Shown piece by piece: positions 1-8,000 of a DNA stretch of 52,473 bases. Origin of the DNA: Antrihabitans auranticaus (GTDB lineage: Bacteria > Actinomycetota > Actinomycetes > Mycobacteriales > Mycobacteriaceae); contig NZ_JAEMNW010000016.1 in NCBI RefSeq assembly GCF_016481275.1, positions 1-52,473 of the forward strand. Direction: 5' to 3'. Below the pieces are notes generated by a model. That model did no database searches. It saw nothing but the letters and a program-made list of their open reading frames with translations, and was not told where the DNA came from. Within the stretch, counting starts at the first letter, position 1; the number at the start of each line of letters is the position of its first letter. The position numbers and the translations under genes are program-made.

Positions 1-115
1 CGGTGACCGCGTCCACCTCACCGCACTGAGCCACCGCCGCCGACCGGTGCCGATCGCGCAGGACATCCAGCAACTCCACATCCCGCACCGCCCCCCACAC
101 CCCACCCTCGCTCAT
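1..115 (-). CDS. N-terminal fragment of a leftward gene, possibly DUF222/HNH endonuclease-like
   Basis: A leftward reading frame starts with ATG at 115 and runs off the left edge, giving 38 residues that begin MSEGGVWGAVRDVELLDVL. The short N-terminus, rich in Leu, Arg and Ala, resembles the start of DUF222 proteins, which carry a C-terminal HNH endonuclease motif and are common in Rhodococcus-like genomes. The diagnostic parts lie outside the window, so the family call is a guess from a short stretch. The next gene to the right is on the same strand after about 80 bp of apparently non-coding sequence. Confidence 0.4.
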   Translation of the reverse strand, partial: MSEGGVWGAVRDVELLDVLRDRHRSAAVAQCGEVDAVT

Positions 116-195
116 GTGTTCGACACTAAACCGACCCACCGACACAAATGCCACCCCTCGAGCACACGGCCAACCGGACCGTCCGTACGCCCAGG

Positions 196-759
196 TCACC
201 GCCGAAAGTTCGCCAAATCGCCGACCTCGTCGATGTCACGTCCCGTCGCCAGATCGGAGCACTCCACCAACTCCGCACGGCCGCGGAGGAATCGGCGACC
301 GCCGTCGTCGCCGGACAAGTGGGCGACCAGGTCGGGCCACCATGCCCGGCCGATGACTACCGGGTGACCGATCTTTCCGTTGTATGCCGCGCGCGCCAAG
401 GCGTTCGGAGTCGAATACTCCAGCAGGCGGGCGACCACGCCGGCGCCGACGTCGGGCAGGTCGACGAGGTGAATCAACGCGGCATCACACGACTCGAGAG
501 CCGAAATCCCGACCCGCAACGACTCGCCGAGGCCGGCTTGCCAATTCTCGGCAAGAATCGGTATTACGTTGTCCGGCAACAGTTCCGACACTTCTGGCGC
601 CGCTGCGCCTACGACTACATACACGCGGTCGCAGCCCCCGCCGACCAACGCCGACAGGGCAATGTCCACGAACGAACCACCGTCGAATTCCGCCAGCGCC
701 TTGGGTCCCCCGAACCGCGTTCCCGCACCCGCCGCCAACAACAGCCCAGCAGTACGCAT
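196..759 (-). CDS. MobA-like nucleotidyltransferase (molybdenum cofactor cytidylyl/guanylyltransferase type)
   Basis: This 187-residue protein is a single GT-A-type NTP transferase domain. It opens with the nucleotide-binding signature LLLAAGAGTRFGGPKAL (residues 6-22) and carries a metal-binding acidic motif around HLVDLPDVG. Family members (MocA/MobA-like) attach a nucleotide to molybdopterin to make the cofactor of xanthine dehydrogenase-type enzymes. The start ATG (757-759 complement) directly abuts the stop codon of the XdhC gene, so the two are co-transcribed. The divergent xanthine dehydrogenase operon supports a role in maturing that enzyme. Whether it uses CTP or GTP cannot be read from the sequence. 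Confidence 0.85.
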   Translation of the reverse strand: MRTAGLLLAAGAGTRFGGPKALAEFDGGSFVDIALSALVGGGCDRVYVVVGAAAPEVSELLPDNVIPILAENWQAGLGESLRVGISALESCDAALIHLVDLPDVGAGVVARLLEYSTPNALARAAYNGKIGHPVVIGRAWWPDLVAHLSGDDGGRRFLRGRAELVECSDLATGRDIDEVGDLANFRR

Positions 760-1842
760 CTAGACCTGTTCCACGCAGTATCGGTGCGGTTCGGCGGTCG
801 GGTGGATCGGCGTCGACTGCTCCGAAAGTGGCCCGCCGGAGCGGTTCTCGCGCGTGGCCACGATTTCGGCAATGATGGACAGCGCCGTCTCCGCGGGGGT
901 CCTTCCACCGAGGTCGAGTCCGATCGGAGCGTGCAGTCGAGCGAGCTGGTCCGCGGTCACACCTCTGTCCAGCAACTGCTCCGCCCGGTCGGCACACGTC
1001 GCTCGTGATCCCATGGCGCCGATGTAGGCGAAGGGCAACAGGACGGCCCGCTCCAGCAGTGGCAGACCGAACTTCGGGTCGTGAGTCAGTACGCACAGGA
1101 CCGCAGACGGGTCGACAACGATCGAGTCGAGGTACCGATGCGGCCAATCGATCACTATCTCGTCGATCTGCGGAAACCGCGTCTCGGTCGCAAAGGCCGG
1201 CCGCGCGTCGACGAGAATGGTGTTGTAGCCCAGCAGCTTTCCCATCTGACCGAGCGGACCGGCACTGTCGATTGCGCCGCAGATGATCATCCGGGGCGGC
1301 GGCGGGAAACACTGCGCGAACACGGTGCCCTGGTCGCTGTCCGCGTACGTCGTGCCGAAATCTCCGCGCAGCGAGTCGATCACGTCTGCCGCGAAATCCG
1401 GCGGCGGGCACACATCACCGCTGTCCCAACCGAACCGGGCGCCGAGTCCGGGGCCGTCGACAACAGTGACGAGCGCGGCAGCACGGCCGTGCGTGATCGC
1501 ACCGAAGACTGTCCGCAACTTCGGACCCACCGCATTCGAATGGTCGACGAGCACGTCGATCGTCCCGCCGCACGTCAGACCGACCGTGAACATGCTGTCG
1601 TCGCTCGGACCGAATCGGTGCCGGGAACAACGCCCCGTCGCGAGCACATGCTGCGCGGATTCCACGAGAGCAGCTTCCACACAGCCACCCGAAATCCCAC
1701 CGATGACCGCACCGGAAGCCGCGACCGCCATCGTCGTCCCTGGTGGGTTCGGCGCACTGCCGAGCGTCCTGACAACCGTCGCGAGGGCGAAGTCCGTACC
1801 GGCTTCGGACCACTCGACGAGTTGGTGGAGCAGTTCGCGCAT
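760..1842 (-). CDS. xdhC: XdhC/CoxI family molybdenum cofactor chaperone
   Basis: 360 residues in two parts. The N-terminal XdhC/CoxI domain has the motif GSAPNPPGTTMAV and the Cys-containing GGISGGCVEAAL (about residues 28-60). The C-terminal Rossmann-like domain begins near RMIICGAIDSAGPLG. XdhC proteins bind the molybdenum cofactor, protect and sulfurate it, and insert it into xanthine dehydrogenase. The start ATG at 1842 has an upstream AGAGGT ribosome site. It is transcribed with the MobA-like gene and diverges from the urate/xanthine operon, so the two sides form one functional unit. The usual GxGxxG loop of the Rossmann domain is degenerate here (GAIDSAG). Confidence 0.88.
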   Translation of the reverse strand: MRELLHQLVEWSEAGTDFALATVVRTLGSAPNPPGTTMAVAASGAVIGGISGGCVEAALVESAQHVLATGRCSRHRFGPSDDSMFTVGLTCGGTIDVLVDHSNAVGPKLRTVFGAITHGRAAALVTVVDGPGLGARFGWDSGDVCPPPDFAADVIDSLRGDFGTTYADSDQGTVFAQCFPPPPRMIICGAIDSAGPLGQMGKLLGYNTILVDARPAFATETRFPQIDEIVIDWPHRYLDSIVVDPSAVLCVLTHDPKFGLPLLERAVLLPFAYIGAMGSRATCADRAEQLLDRGVTADQLARLHAPIGLDLGGRTPAETALSIIAEIVATRENRSGGPLSEQSTPIHPTAEPHRYCVEQV

Positions 1843-1855
1843 GTCAGTACCTCTA

Positions 1856-1888
1856 TCGAAGCGTCGCTACCCCATTCGAAGCGTCGCT
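1856..1888. repeat. 13-bp direct repeat in the divergent xdhC/uraH promoter region
   Basis: TCGAAGCGTCGCT occurs twice, at 1856-1868 and 1876-1888, with 20 bp between equivalent positions (about two helical turns). Each copy contains the near-palindrome AGCG-T-CGCT. It lies just upstream of the xdhC start and about 80 bp upstream of uraH, where a regulator of both purine transcripts would bind. A regulatory role is inferred from position and spacing only. Confidence 0.45.
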
Positions 1889-1964
1889 CCACTGTAGGTC
1901 CGCCGGATTCGTTTCGTCACGTCTTCGGCTTGCGCAACTGCTCGCGCACCTAAAGACTCGCACC

Positions 1965-2288
1965 ATGAGCGGGCTGAGCACGCACGTCCTCGATACCGCG
2001 GCCGGTGTTCCGGCCGCATCGGTCCTGGTGACACTGACTTCCGCTGACGGGCGCGAACTGGCGTCCGCACGCACGAACGCCGACGGCCGGATTCCGGACC
2101 TCGCGCACGACCTGGGCAAAGGAATCTTCCGGCTGACGTTCGACACCGGTGCCTATTTCAGGGCGACGGACCAACGCGGGCTCTACCCCGAAATCATCGT
2201 GTCCTTCGAAATCACCGACACCGGCAGGCATCATCACGTACCTGTATTACTGTCACCGTTTTCGTACTCCACCTACCTCGGCAGTTGA
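1965..2288 (+). CDS. uraH: 5-hydroxyisourate hydrolase (transthyretin-like protein)
   Basis: 107 residues, the usual length. It starts with the family signature LSTHVLDTAAGVPA, has the substrate Arg segment in the middle, ends in HHHVPVLLSPFSYSTY, and closes with YLGS. The enzyme hydrolyses 5-hydroxyisourate, the product of urate oxidase, to OHCU. The gene is the first of the operon and urate oxidase starts 17 bp downstream. One oddity is the C-terminal tetrapeptide, normally YRGS, which reads YLGS here. The terminal Ser is retained but the Arg is lost. No strong ribosome site precedes the ATG. Confidence 0.93.
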   Translation: MSGLSTHVLDTAAGVPAASVLVTLTSADGRELASARTNADGRIPDLAHDLGKGIFRLTFDTGAYFRATDQRGLYPEIIVSFEITDTGRHHHVPVLLSPFSYSTYLGS

Positions 2289-2304
2289 CTCGACGGGAGA
2301 AGGC

Positions 2305-3237
2305 ATGGCACCCGAGCAACCCAGCGCCGACTGTAAGGGCCGGATCGTGTTGGGCCCCAACCAGTACGGCAAGGCCGAGAGCCGCATCGTCCGAATCTAC
2401 CGCTCGTCGCCGCGCCACGAGATCCGCGACCTGAACGTATCCACCTGTTTACGCGGTGATTTCGGCGCTGCCTACACGGCAGGCGACCAGAGTCAGGTGC
2501 TGCCGACCGACTCCCAGAAGCAGACCGCCTACGCCTACGCCAAGGACAGGGGTGGGCACTCGATCGAGGAGTACGGCGTTGCCCTCGCGCGCCATTTCGT
2601 CGACGACATCGGGCCGGTGCACAGCGCACGCATCGAGATCGACGAATACCTCTGGGAACGCGCAACTGTCGACGGCGCACCGCACGACCACACCTGGGTG
2701 CGACGAGGCCAGGAAATCCGGACCGCTGATGTCACGGTCGACGACGACTCGGTTTGGGTCGTCGGCGGTCTGAAGGATCTGATCATTCTGAAATCGACGG
2801 GATCCGAGTTCTCCGGTTTTCTCGTCGACGAATTCACCGTGCTCGAACCGACGCACGACCGCGTGATGGCTACATCGTTGAACGCGAAATGGCGGTTCAC
2901 CCGTTCGTCCGACATCGACTGGGACGACGTCTACTCCGGCATCAAGGAAACCATGATCCGCGAGTTCGCTGTCGTCGTGTCGCTCGCCTTGCAGCAGACC
3001 CTGTTCGAGATGGGAAAGGCCGTGCTCGAGAAGTATCCGTTCATCGCCGAGGTCCGGCTGTCCGCGCCGAACCGGCACCACTTCGAGTACGACCTGGCCC
3101 GGTTCGGAATCGATAACACCAACGAAGTCTTCAACGCCGCGGACCGCCCGTACGGCCTGATCCAAGCGACCGTCGAACGCGAAGATGCGCCACCTGCCGG
3201 GTCCGCCTGGGAACCGTACCGCGGCTGGCTGGTCTGA
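2305..3237 (+). CDS. Urate oxidase (uricase)
   Basis: 310 residues starting at the ATG at 2305, which follows a GGGAGAAGG ribosome site; longer reading frames upstream lack one. Uricase is cofactor-free and oxidises urate to 5-hydroxyisourate. The catalytic residues are visible: Lys23 in GPNQYGK, Thr68-Asp69 in LPTDSQKQT, Gln230/231 in SLALQQT, and the His pair 258-259 in PNRHHF. The two tandem T-fold domains fit the 310-residue length. It sits between HIU hydrolase and the xanthine dehydrogenase subunits, giving the order xanthine to urate to HIU to OHCU within one transcript. Confidence 0.95.
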   Translation: MAPEQPSADCKGRIVLGPNQYGKAESRIVRIYRSSPRHEIRDLNVSTCLRGDFGAAYTAGDQSQVLPTDSQKQTAYAYAKDRGGHSIEEYGVALARHFVDDIGPVHSARIEIDEYLWERATVDGAPHDHTWVRRGQEIRTADVTVDDDSVWVVGGLKDLIILKSTGSEFSGFLVDEFTVLEPTHDRVMATSLNAKWRFTRSSDIDWDDVYSGIKETMIREFAVVVSLALQQTLFEMGKAVLEKYPFIAEVRLSAPNRHHFEYDLARFGIDNTNEVFNAADRPYGLIQATVEREDAPPAGSAWEPYRGWLV

Positions 3238-3238
3238 C

Positions 3239-4063
3239 ATGGATCTCAACACGATCGGCGAAGTGACGATCGCCCGGACGCGCACCGATCTTACGAACCC
3301 GCAGCCCGGCGACGCCGTGATCGCGGGTGGCACTTGGCTGCTTTCGGAGCGTCAGGACCATTTACGGCGACTCGTCGACATCACGACACTCGGTTGGGAG
3401 CCCGTGACGATCACCGACGCGGGCATCGATCTCGCGGCAACCTGCACGATCGAGACGATCTCGAAACTCGGCGGCGAACTGCCCGCCGAGTGGACAGCCG
3501 CTCCCCTGTTCCACCAGTGCGCGACCGCATTGCTCGCGTCGTTCAAAATCTGGAAGACCGCGACGATAGGCGGCAACGTCAGTCTGTCTTTCCCTGCGGG
3601 AGCTATGATTTCGCTGGTGACCGCGCTCGACGGCACCGTCACGGTGTGGCGTCCCGACGGCACGGACTACACAGCCCACATCGTCGACTTCGTAACCGGC
3701 GCAGCAACGAATGTCCTCGCGCCGGGTGATGTACTGCGCTCTATCGCCCTGCCTGCCGGTGCGTTGCGGGGGCGAACCGCATTCCGCAAGATCGCCCTCT
3801 CTCCGCTCGGGAGGTCGGGCGCGGTGATCATCGGACGACTCGACCGACCCGACGACGGTGGCGGATTCGCCCTAGCCGTCACCGGATCGACCACAAAGCC
3901 ACTGCAGCTGCGTTTTCCCGGCTTGCCGACGACGGCGGACCTCACCGACGCCCTCGGCGGAGTTCCTGACGACCTCTGGCATTACGACGCCCACGGTGCC
4001 CCCGATTGGCGCAAAGCTGTCTCGTCGGTGCTCGCTCACGAAATCCTGGCGGAACTGTCATGA
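3239..4063 (+). CDS. FAD-binding subunit of a xanthine dehydrogenase-type molybdoenzyme
   Basis: 274 residues of the FAD_binding_5 / CO dehydrogenase flavoprotein C type. The FAD loops are IAGGTWLLS near residue 24 and TATIGGNVS near residue 104. It would pass electrons from the [2Fe-2S] clusters of its partner to NAD. The start ATG is one base past the uricase stop, and its own stop overlaps the next ATG (ATGA), so translation is coupled. The subunit is separate while the iron-sulfur and molybdopterin parts are fused in the next gene, which is less usual than three separate subunits or an iron-sulfur/FAD fusion. Confidence 0.9.
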   Translation: MDLNTIGEVTIARTRTDLTNPQPGDAVIAGGTWLLSERQDHLRRLVDITTLGWEPVTITDAGIDLAATCTIETISKLGGELPAEWTAAPLFHQCATALLASFKIWKTATIGGNVSLSFPAGAMISLVTALDGTVTVWRPDGTDYTAHIVDFVTGAATNVLAPGDVLRSIALPAGALRGRTAFRKIALSPLGRSGAVIIGRLDRPDDGGGFALAVTGSTTKPLQLRFPGLPTTADLTDALGGVPDDLWHYDAHGAPDWRKAVSSVLAHEILAELS

Positions 4064-6795
4064 AGATAGGTATCAACGGCGCGGACTACGACGCCGACCC
4101 CCGGCCTGGGCAGTGCCTGCGCACCTTCCTGCGCGAGCAGGCACATTACGAGGTCAAGAAGGGGTGCGACGCAGGTGACTGCGGCGCATGCTCTGTTCTG
4201 GTCGACGGCGAACCGGTGCATTCGTGCGTCTTTCCGGCCTATCGCGCCGAAAACCGTTCGGTGACAACCGTCTCCGGCCTGGGCACGCCGGACGATCTCC
4301 ATCCGTTGCAGAAGCAGTTCGTCGACGCAGGTGGTTTCCAATGCGGGTTCTGCACCGCGGGCATGATCGTCACGACGTCGACGCTCACTCCCGACCAGCT
4401 CGCGGACCTGCCCCAGACCCTCAAGGGCAACCTGTGCCGATGTACCGGCTACCGGGCGATTCGCGACGCCCTCGCCGGGACAGTGAACGTCGAAACACCT
4501 ACGGAAGGGCAGGCTTTCGGCCGATCGTTCCCTGCGCCCGCGGGTCCGCGGATCACGACCGGCACAGAGCCCTACACCCTGGACCTCGCAATCGAGGGCA
4601 CTACTCACGTCTCGATCGTGCAGAGCCCACACGCGCACGCGCGCATCACGAACATCGACACGTCAACTGCGGAGGCCATGCCGGGTGTGCTTGCGGTCTT
4701 CACCGGCAAGGACAGTCCGGACCTCCTGTATTCCACTGGGCGACACCAGTTTCGGACCGACGATCCTGACGACACAGCGCTGTTCGACACGGTCGTGCGG
4801 TTTCGTGGTCAGCGCGTGGCGGCGGTCGTCGCAGAGACCCTCACGCTCGCCGAGGCCGCGTGCCGCGCGATCGTCGTCGAGTACGAGGTACTGCCGGCGG
4901 TGTTCGATCCCGAACTGGCAACGGCACCGGACGCACCGGCGATCCACGGTGACAAAGACGCGGATACCAGCCGGATCGCGGACCCCGCGACCAATCTCGT
5001 CGCCGATCTACACGGCGGAATCGGCGATATCGCGGCCGGCGCCGCCGACGCGCAGGCCAACGGCGGAGCCGTCGTCACAGGCAGATTCCAGACGCAGCGG
5101 GTACAGCATGCACACCTCGAGACGCATTGCGCGCTCGGCTGGCTTGACGAGTCCGGACGGCTGGTCATCCGCACCAGTTCCCAGGTGCCGTTCCTGGTAC
5201 GCGACGAGTTGTGCCACGTATTCGGGCTCGACGCCGACCGTGTTCGAGTGTTCACAGCGAGGGTCGGCGGCGGCTTCGGCGGCAAGCAGGAGATGCTGAC
5301 CGAGGACGTCGTCGCGCTGGCCGTGCTGCGTACGGGCAGGCCGGTGCAGTACGAGTTCACGCGGGCCGATCAGTTCACCATCGCCCCGTGCCGCCACCCG
5401 ATGCGCGTCGACATCACGGTCGCGGCCCGTGCCGACGGGACGCTGACCGCGCTGGGCGTCGACGTACTCAGCGATACCGGCGCATACGGCAACCACGGCC
5501 CGGGCGTCATGTTCCACAGCTGCGGGGAATCGGTTGCGGTGTATCGGTGCCCGAACAAGCGCGTCGATGCTCGGGCTGTCTATACGAACAACATTCCGTC
5601 CGGAGCTTTTCGTGGCTACGGCCTCGGCCAGGTGTCGTTTGCAGTCGAGTCGGCGATGGACGACCTGGCAGCTCGACTCGGCATGGACCCGTTCGAGTTC
5701 AGGCGGCGCAACGTCGTGGTTCCGGGCGACCAGCTCATCGATGCGCACGTCGCCGAGCCGGACCTGCAGTTCGGCAGCTATGGCCTCGATCAGTGCCTCG
5801 ACGCCGCCCAGCAGGCGCTCGATCGCGGCAACGGCGTCGCCGCACCCGATGGCGATCAGTGGGTGACCGGAGAAGGGATGGCGGTCGCGATGATCGCAAC
5901 GATCCCGCCGCGCGGGCACCACTCGGAGACTGCCGTTCAGCTCGACGCGAACGGTTGCTACACGGTCGGCGTCGGCACGTCCGAGTTCGGCAACGGCACG
6001 ACCACGGTGCACAGGCAGATTGCGGCGACGACGCTCGACACCACGATGGCCAACGTCACCACTCGCCAATCCGATACCGACACAGCGAAATACGACACGG
6101 GCGCCTTCGGGTCCGCGGGCACGACCGTCGCGGGTTTGGCGGTCAGCAAGGCGGCCACGCTGCTGCGTACATACATCGAGGCGACCGCAGCGTCCATCAC
6201 GGGGTTGCCCGCCGAACACTGCGTGCTCGGCTCGGACGGCGTGTTGTGCGGCGATCGGCTGGTGCGCTTCGCCGACATCGTGGCGGCGAACGGTAGCCCG
6301 CTGAGCGCACAAGCGGGCCACGACGGGCTCCCCCGCTCGGTTGCGTTCAACGTGCAGGCCTTCCGCGTAGCCGTCGACAATCGGACCGGCGAGGTCCGAA
6401 TCCTGCAGTCCGTTCATGCGGCCGACGCCGGGCGGGTCGTCAACCCCGAACAGTGCCGCGGGCAGGTGGAAGGCGGTGTCGCACAGGGGATCGGCTCGGC
6501 GCTCTACGAGGAGATGATCGACGACGGCGCCGGGACCATCACCACCCAGGCGTTGCGCAACTATCACCTCCCGCAGGTCGCCGATGTCCCGGTCACCGAG
6601 GTCTACTTCGCCGACACGACGGACCGGCTCGGACCTTTCGGTGCCAAGTCGATGAGCGAGTCGCCGTACAACCCGGTCGCGCCGGCGCTCGCCAACGCCA
6701 TCGCACGCGCGACAGGTGCCAGGGTGCGCCGCCTTCCGATGAACCCGATCCGGGTGTGGCGTGCGATCGACGACATGCACAGGGACGTGCCATGA
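4060..6795 (+). CDS. Fused [2Fe-2S] and molybdopterin-binding xanthine dehydrogenase subunit
   Basis: 911 residues. Residues 1-145 are the small iron-sulfur subunit: a plant-type cluster with Cys36, 41, 44 and 56, and a helical-domain cluster with Cys95, 98, 126 and 128. From about residue 160 it is the large molybdopterin subunit: GGGFGGK at 403-409, GAFRGYG at 515-521 with the substrate Arg518, and a C-terminal MSES with the putative catalytic base Glu867. The enzyme hydroxylates hypoxanthine/xanthine to urate. Context (uricase, guanine deaminase, XdhC) supports purine substrates. The start ATG overlaps the FAD subunit stop by 4 bp. The final motif differs from the usual GVGE, so substrate range is uncertain. 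Confidence 0.9.
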   Translation: MKIGINGADYDADPRPGQCLRTFLREQAHYEVKKGCDAGDCGACSVLVDGEPVHSCVFPAYRAENRSVTTVSGLGTPDDLHPLQKQFVDAGGFQCGFCTAGMIVTTSTLTPDQLADLPQTLKGNLCRCTGYRAIRDALAGTVNVETPTEGQAFGRSFPAPAGPRITTGTEPYTLDLAIEGTTHVSIVQSPHAHARITNIDTSTAEAMPGVLAVFTGKDSPDLLYSTGRHQFRTDDPDDTALFDTVVRFRGQRVAAVVAETLTLAEAACRAIVVEYEVLPAVFDPELATAPDAPAIHGDKDADTSRIADPATNLVADLHGGIGDIAAGAADAQANGGAVVTGRFQTQRVQHAHLETHCALGWLDESGRLVIRTSSQVPFLVRDELCHVFGLDADRVRVFTARVGGGFGGKQEMLTEDVVALAVLRTGRPVQYEFTRADQFTIAPCRHPMRVDITVAARADGTLTALGVDVLSDTGAYGNHGPGVMFHSCGESVAVYRCPNKRVDARAVYTNNIPSGAFRGYGLGQVSFAVESAMDDLAARLGMDPFEFRRRNVVVPGDQLIDAHVAEPDLQFGSYGLDQCLDAAQQALDRGNGVAAPDGDQWVTGEGMAVAMIATIPPRGHHSETAVQLDANGCYTVGVGTSEFGNGTTTVHRQIAATTLDTTMANVTTRQSDTDTAKYDTGAFGSAGTTVAGLAVSKAATLLRTYIEATAASITGLPAEHCVLGSDGVLCGDRLVRFADIVAANGSPLSAQAGHDGLPRSVAFNVQAFRVAVDNRTGEVRILQSVHAADAGRVVNPEQCRGQVEGGVAQGIGSALYEEMIDDGAGTITTQALRNYHLPQVADVPVTEVYFADTTDRLGPFGAKSMSESPYNPVAPALANAIARATGARVRRLPMNPIRVWRAIDDMHRDVP

Positions 6796-8000
6796 CCGAA
6801 GCTCCTCCGGTACCTCGAAGGCTGCTGCCGATCCTGCTGCTGATCATCCCGCTGAGCCAGATTCCGCTGGACGCCTACACACCGGCATTGCCGGACATGG
6901 TGGCCGACCTGCATTCGTCCGCCGCGACCATGCAGAACACCGTGACGTCGTACATGCTCGGCATGAGCATCGCGTTCATCCCTGTCGGGCTGCTGGCCGA
7001 TGTGAGGGGCCGCAAGCCGGTCCTGCTGACCTGCCTGAGCGTGGTGGTTCTGACCAGCATCGGGTGCGCCGTGGCCAGCAACGTCACGCTGCTCCTGGGG
7101 CTCAGATTCGTCCAGGGCGCGACAGCCTGCGCGTGTCTCGTCGTTTCGTACGCGATCGCCGCCGACATGTATCGCGGCAACAAGCTCACCGCAGTCTCCG
7201 GGTTGCTCGGCGCCGCGTGGGGTCTCGCACCGGTACTCGCTCCGGCGGCGGGCGGTGTTCTCGTCCAATTCATCTCGTGGCGACTGGTGTTCGCACTGAT
7301 CGCGGCCCTCGCCGCTTTCGTCGCCCTCGTCGTCGCGATCGGGCTGCCGGAGACATTGCGCGACGAGGACCGCACCACGATCGATCGGCGCGAAATCGCG
7401 CAGGTTGTCACTAGCACGGTCCGCAATCGGGTATTCGTCTGTTTCGTCGTGGTTTTCGGGCTGATGGCGTCGGCACAGTTGGTGTTCGGCGTGGTCGGGC
7501 CGTTCCTGTATCAAGTGCAACTCGGCTTTTCGCCCGCAACGTACGGTCTGTTCGCCCTCGTCGTCGGCGGCGCAAATCTCGCGGGCGAACTCGCCTGCGG
7601 TTCGCTTGCCGCACGCATCACAACGCGCCAATTGGCGCTCGGCGCGTGGTCCGTGTTCGCTGCCGGCGCGGTCGTTCTCGTGGTTTCTGCCGCGACGGTC
7701 GGCGTGAACACCTGGGCGATCACCGTCGGTGCCTGCCTCGCTCTCGCCGGCTGCGGCGTGCTCTGCCCGCAGATGTACGGACTCGCGCTCGGCCTGTTCA
7801 CCCGGAACCTCGGCCTGATCGGCGGGATCATCACTGCCGGATGCTATTTGATCGTGAGCGCGGCAATGGCGACGGCGGGAATCCTCCCGGAAGAGTCACA
7901 GGCACCGCTCGGTTGGCTCTACGTGACCGTCGGTGTGATCGTCGTCGGAATACTGTGGTGGGCAACGGACCCCCGCAAAACCGACCGCAGGACTTTTTAG
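6792..8000 (+). CDS. MFS transporter, Bcr/CflA-like
   Basis: 402 residues with about twelve hydrophobic segments. The first is LLPILLLIIPLSQIPLDAY, followed by the Bcr/CflA-type periplasmic motif TPALPDMVADL and the loop 2-3 signature GLLADVRGRKPVLL. The start overlaps the dehydrogenase stop (ATGA), so it belongs to the purine operon. The family normally exports drugs or metabolites by proton antiport. In this operon it may move purines, urate or allantoin, but the direction and substrate are inferred from position only. Confidence 0.85.
   Translation: MTEAPPVPRRLLPILLLIIPLSQIPLDAYTPALPDMVADLHSSAATMQNTVTSYMLGMSIAFIPVGLLADVRGRKPVLLTCLSVVVLTSIGCAVASNVTLLLGLRFVQGATACACLVVSYAIAADMYRGNKLTAVSGLLGAAWGLAPVLAPAAGGVLVQFISWRLVFALIAALAAFVALVVAIGLPETLRDEDRTTIDRREIAQVVTSTVRNRVFVCFVVVFGLMASAQLVFGVVGPFLYQVQLGFSPATYGLFALVVGGANLAGELACGSLAARITTRQLALGAWSVFAAGAVVLVVSAATVGVNTWAITVGACLALAGCGVLCPQMYGLALGLFTRNLGLIGGIITAGCYLIVSAAMATAGILPEESQAPLGWLYVTVGVIVVGILWWATDPRKTDRRTF

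Noticed and set aside
485-1411. Long frames antisense to or out of phase with the MobA-like and XdhC genes
   Set aside because: High-GC codon bias opens shadow frames; they are rich in Arg/Pro/Gly, have no family similarity, and the true genes explain the region.
5008-6780. A 590-codon leftward frame opposite the xanthine dehydrogenase gene
   Set aside because: It is the mirror of a well-supported enzyme gene. The composition is Arg/Asp/Val-rich with no recognisable domain.
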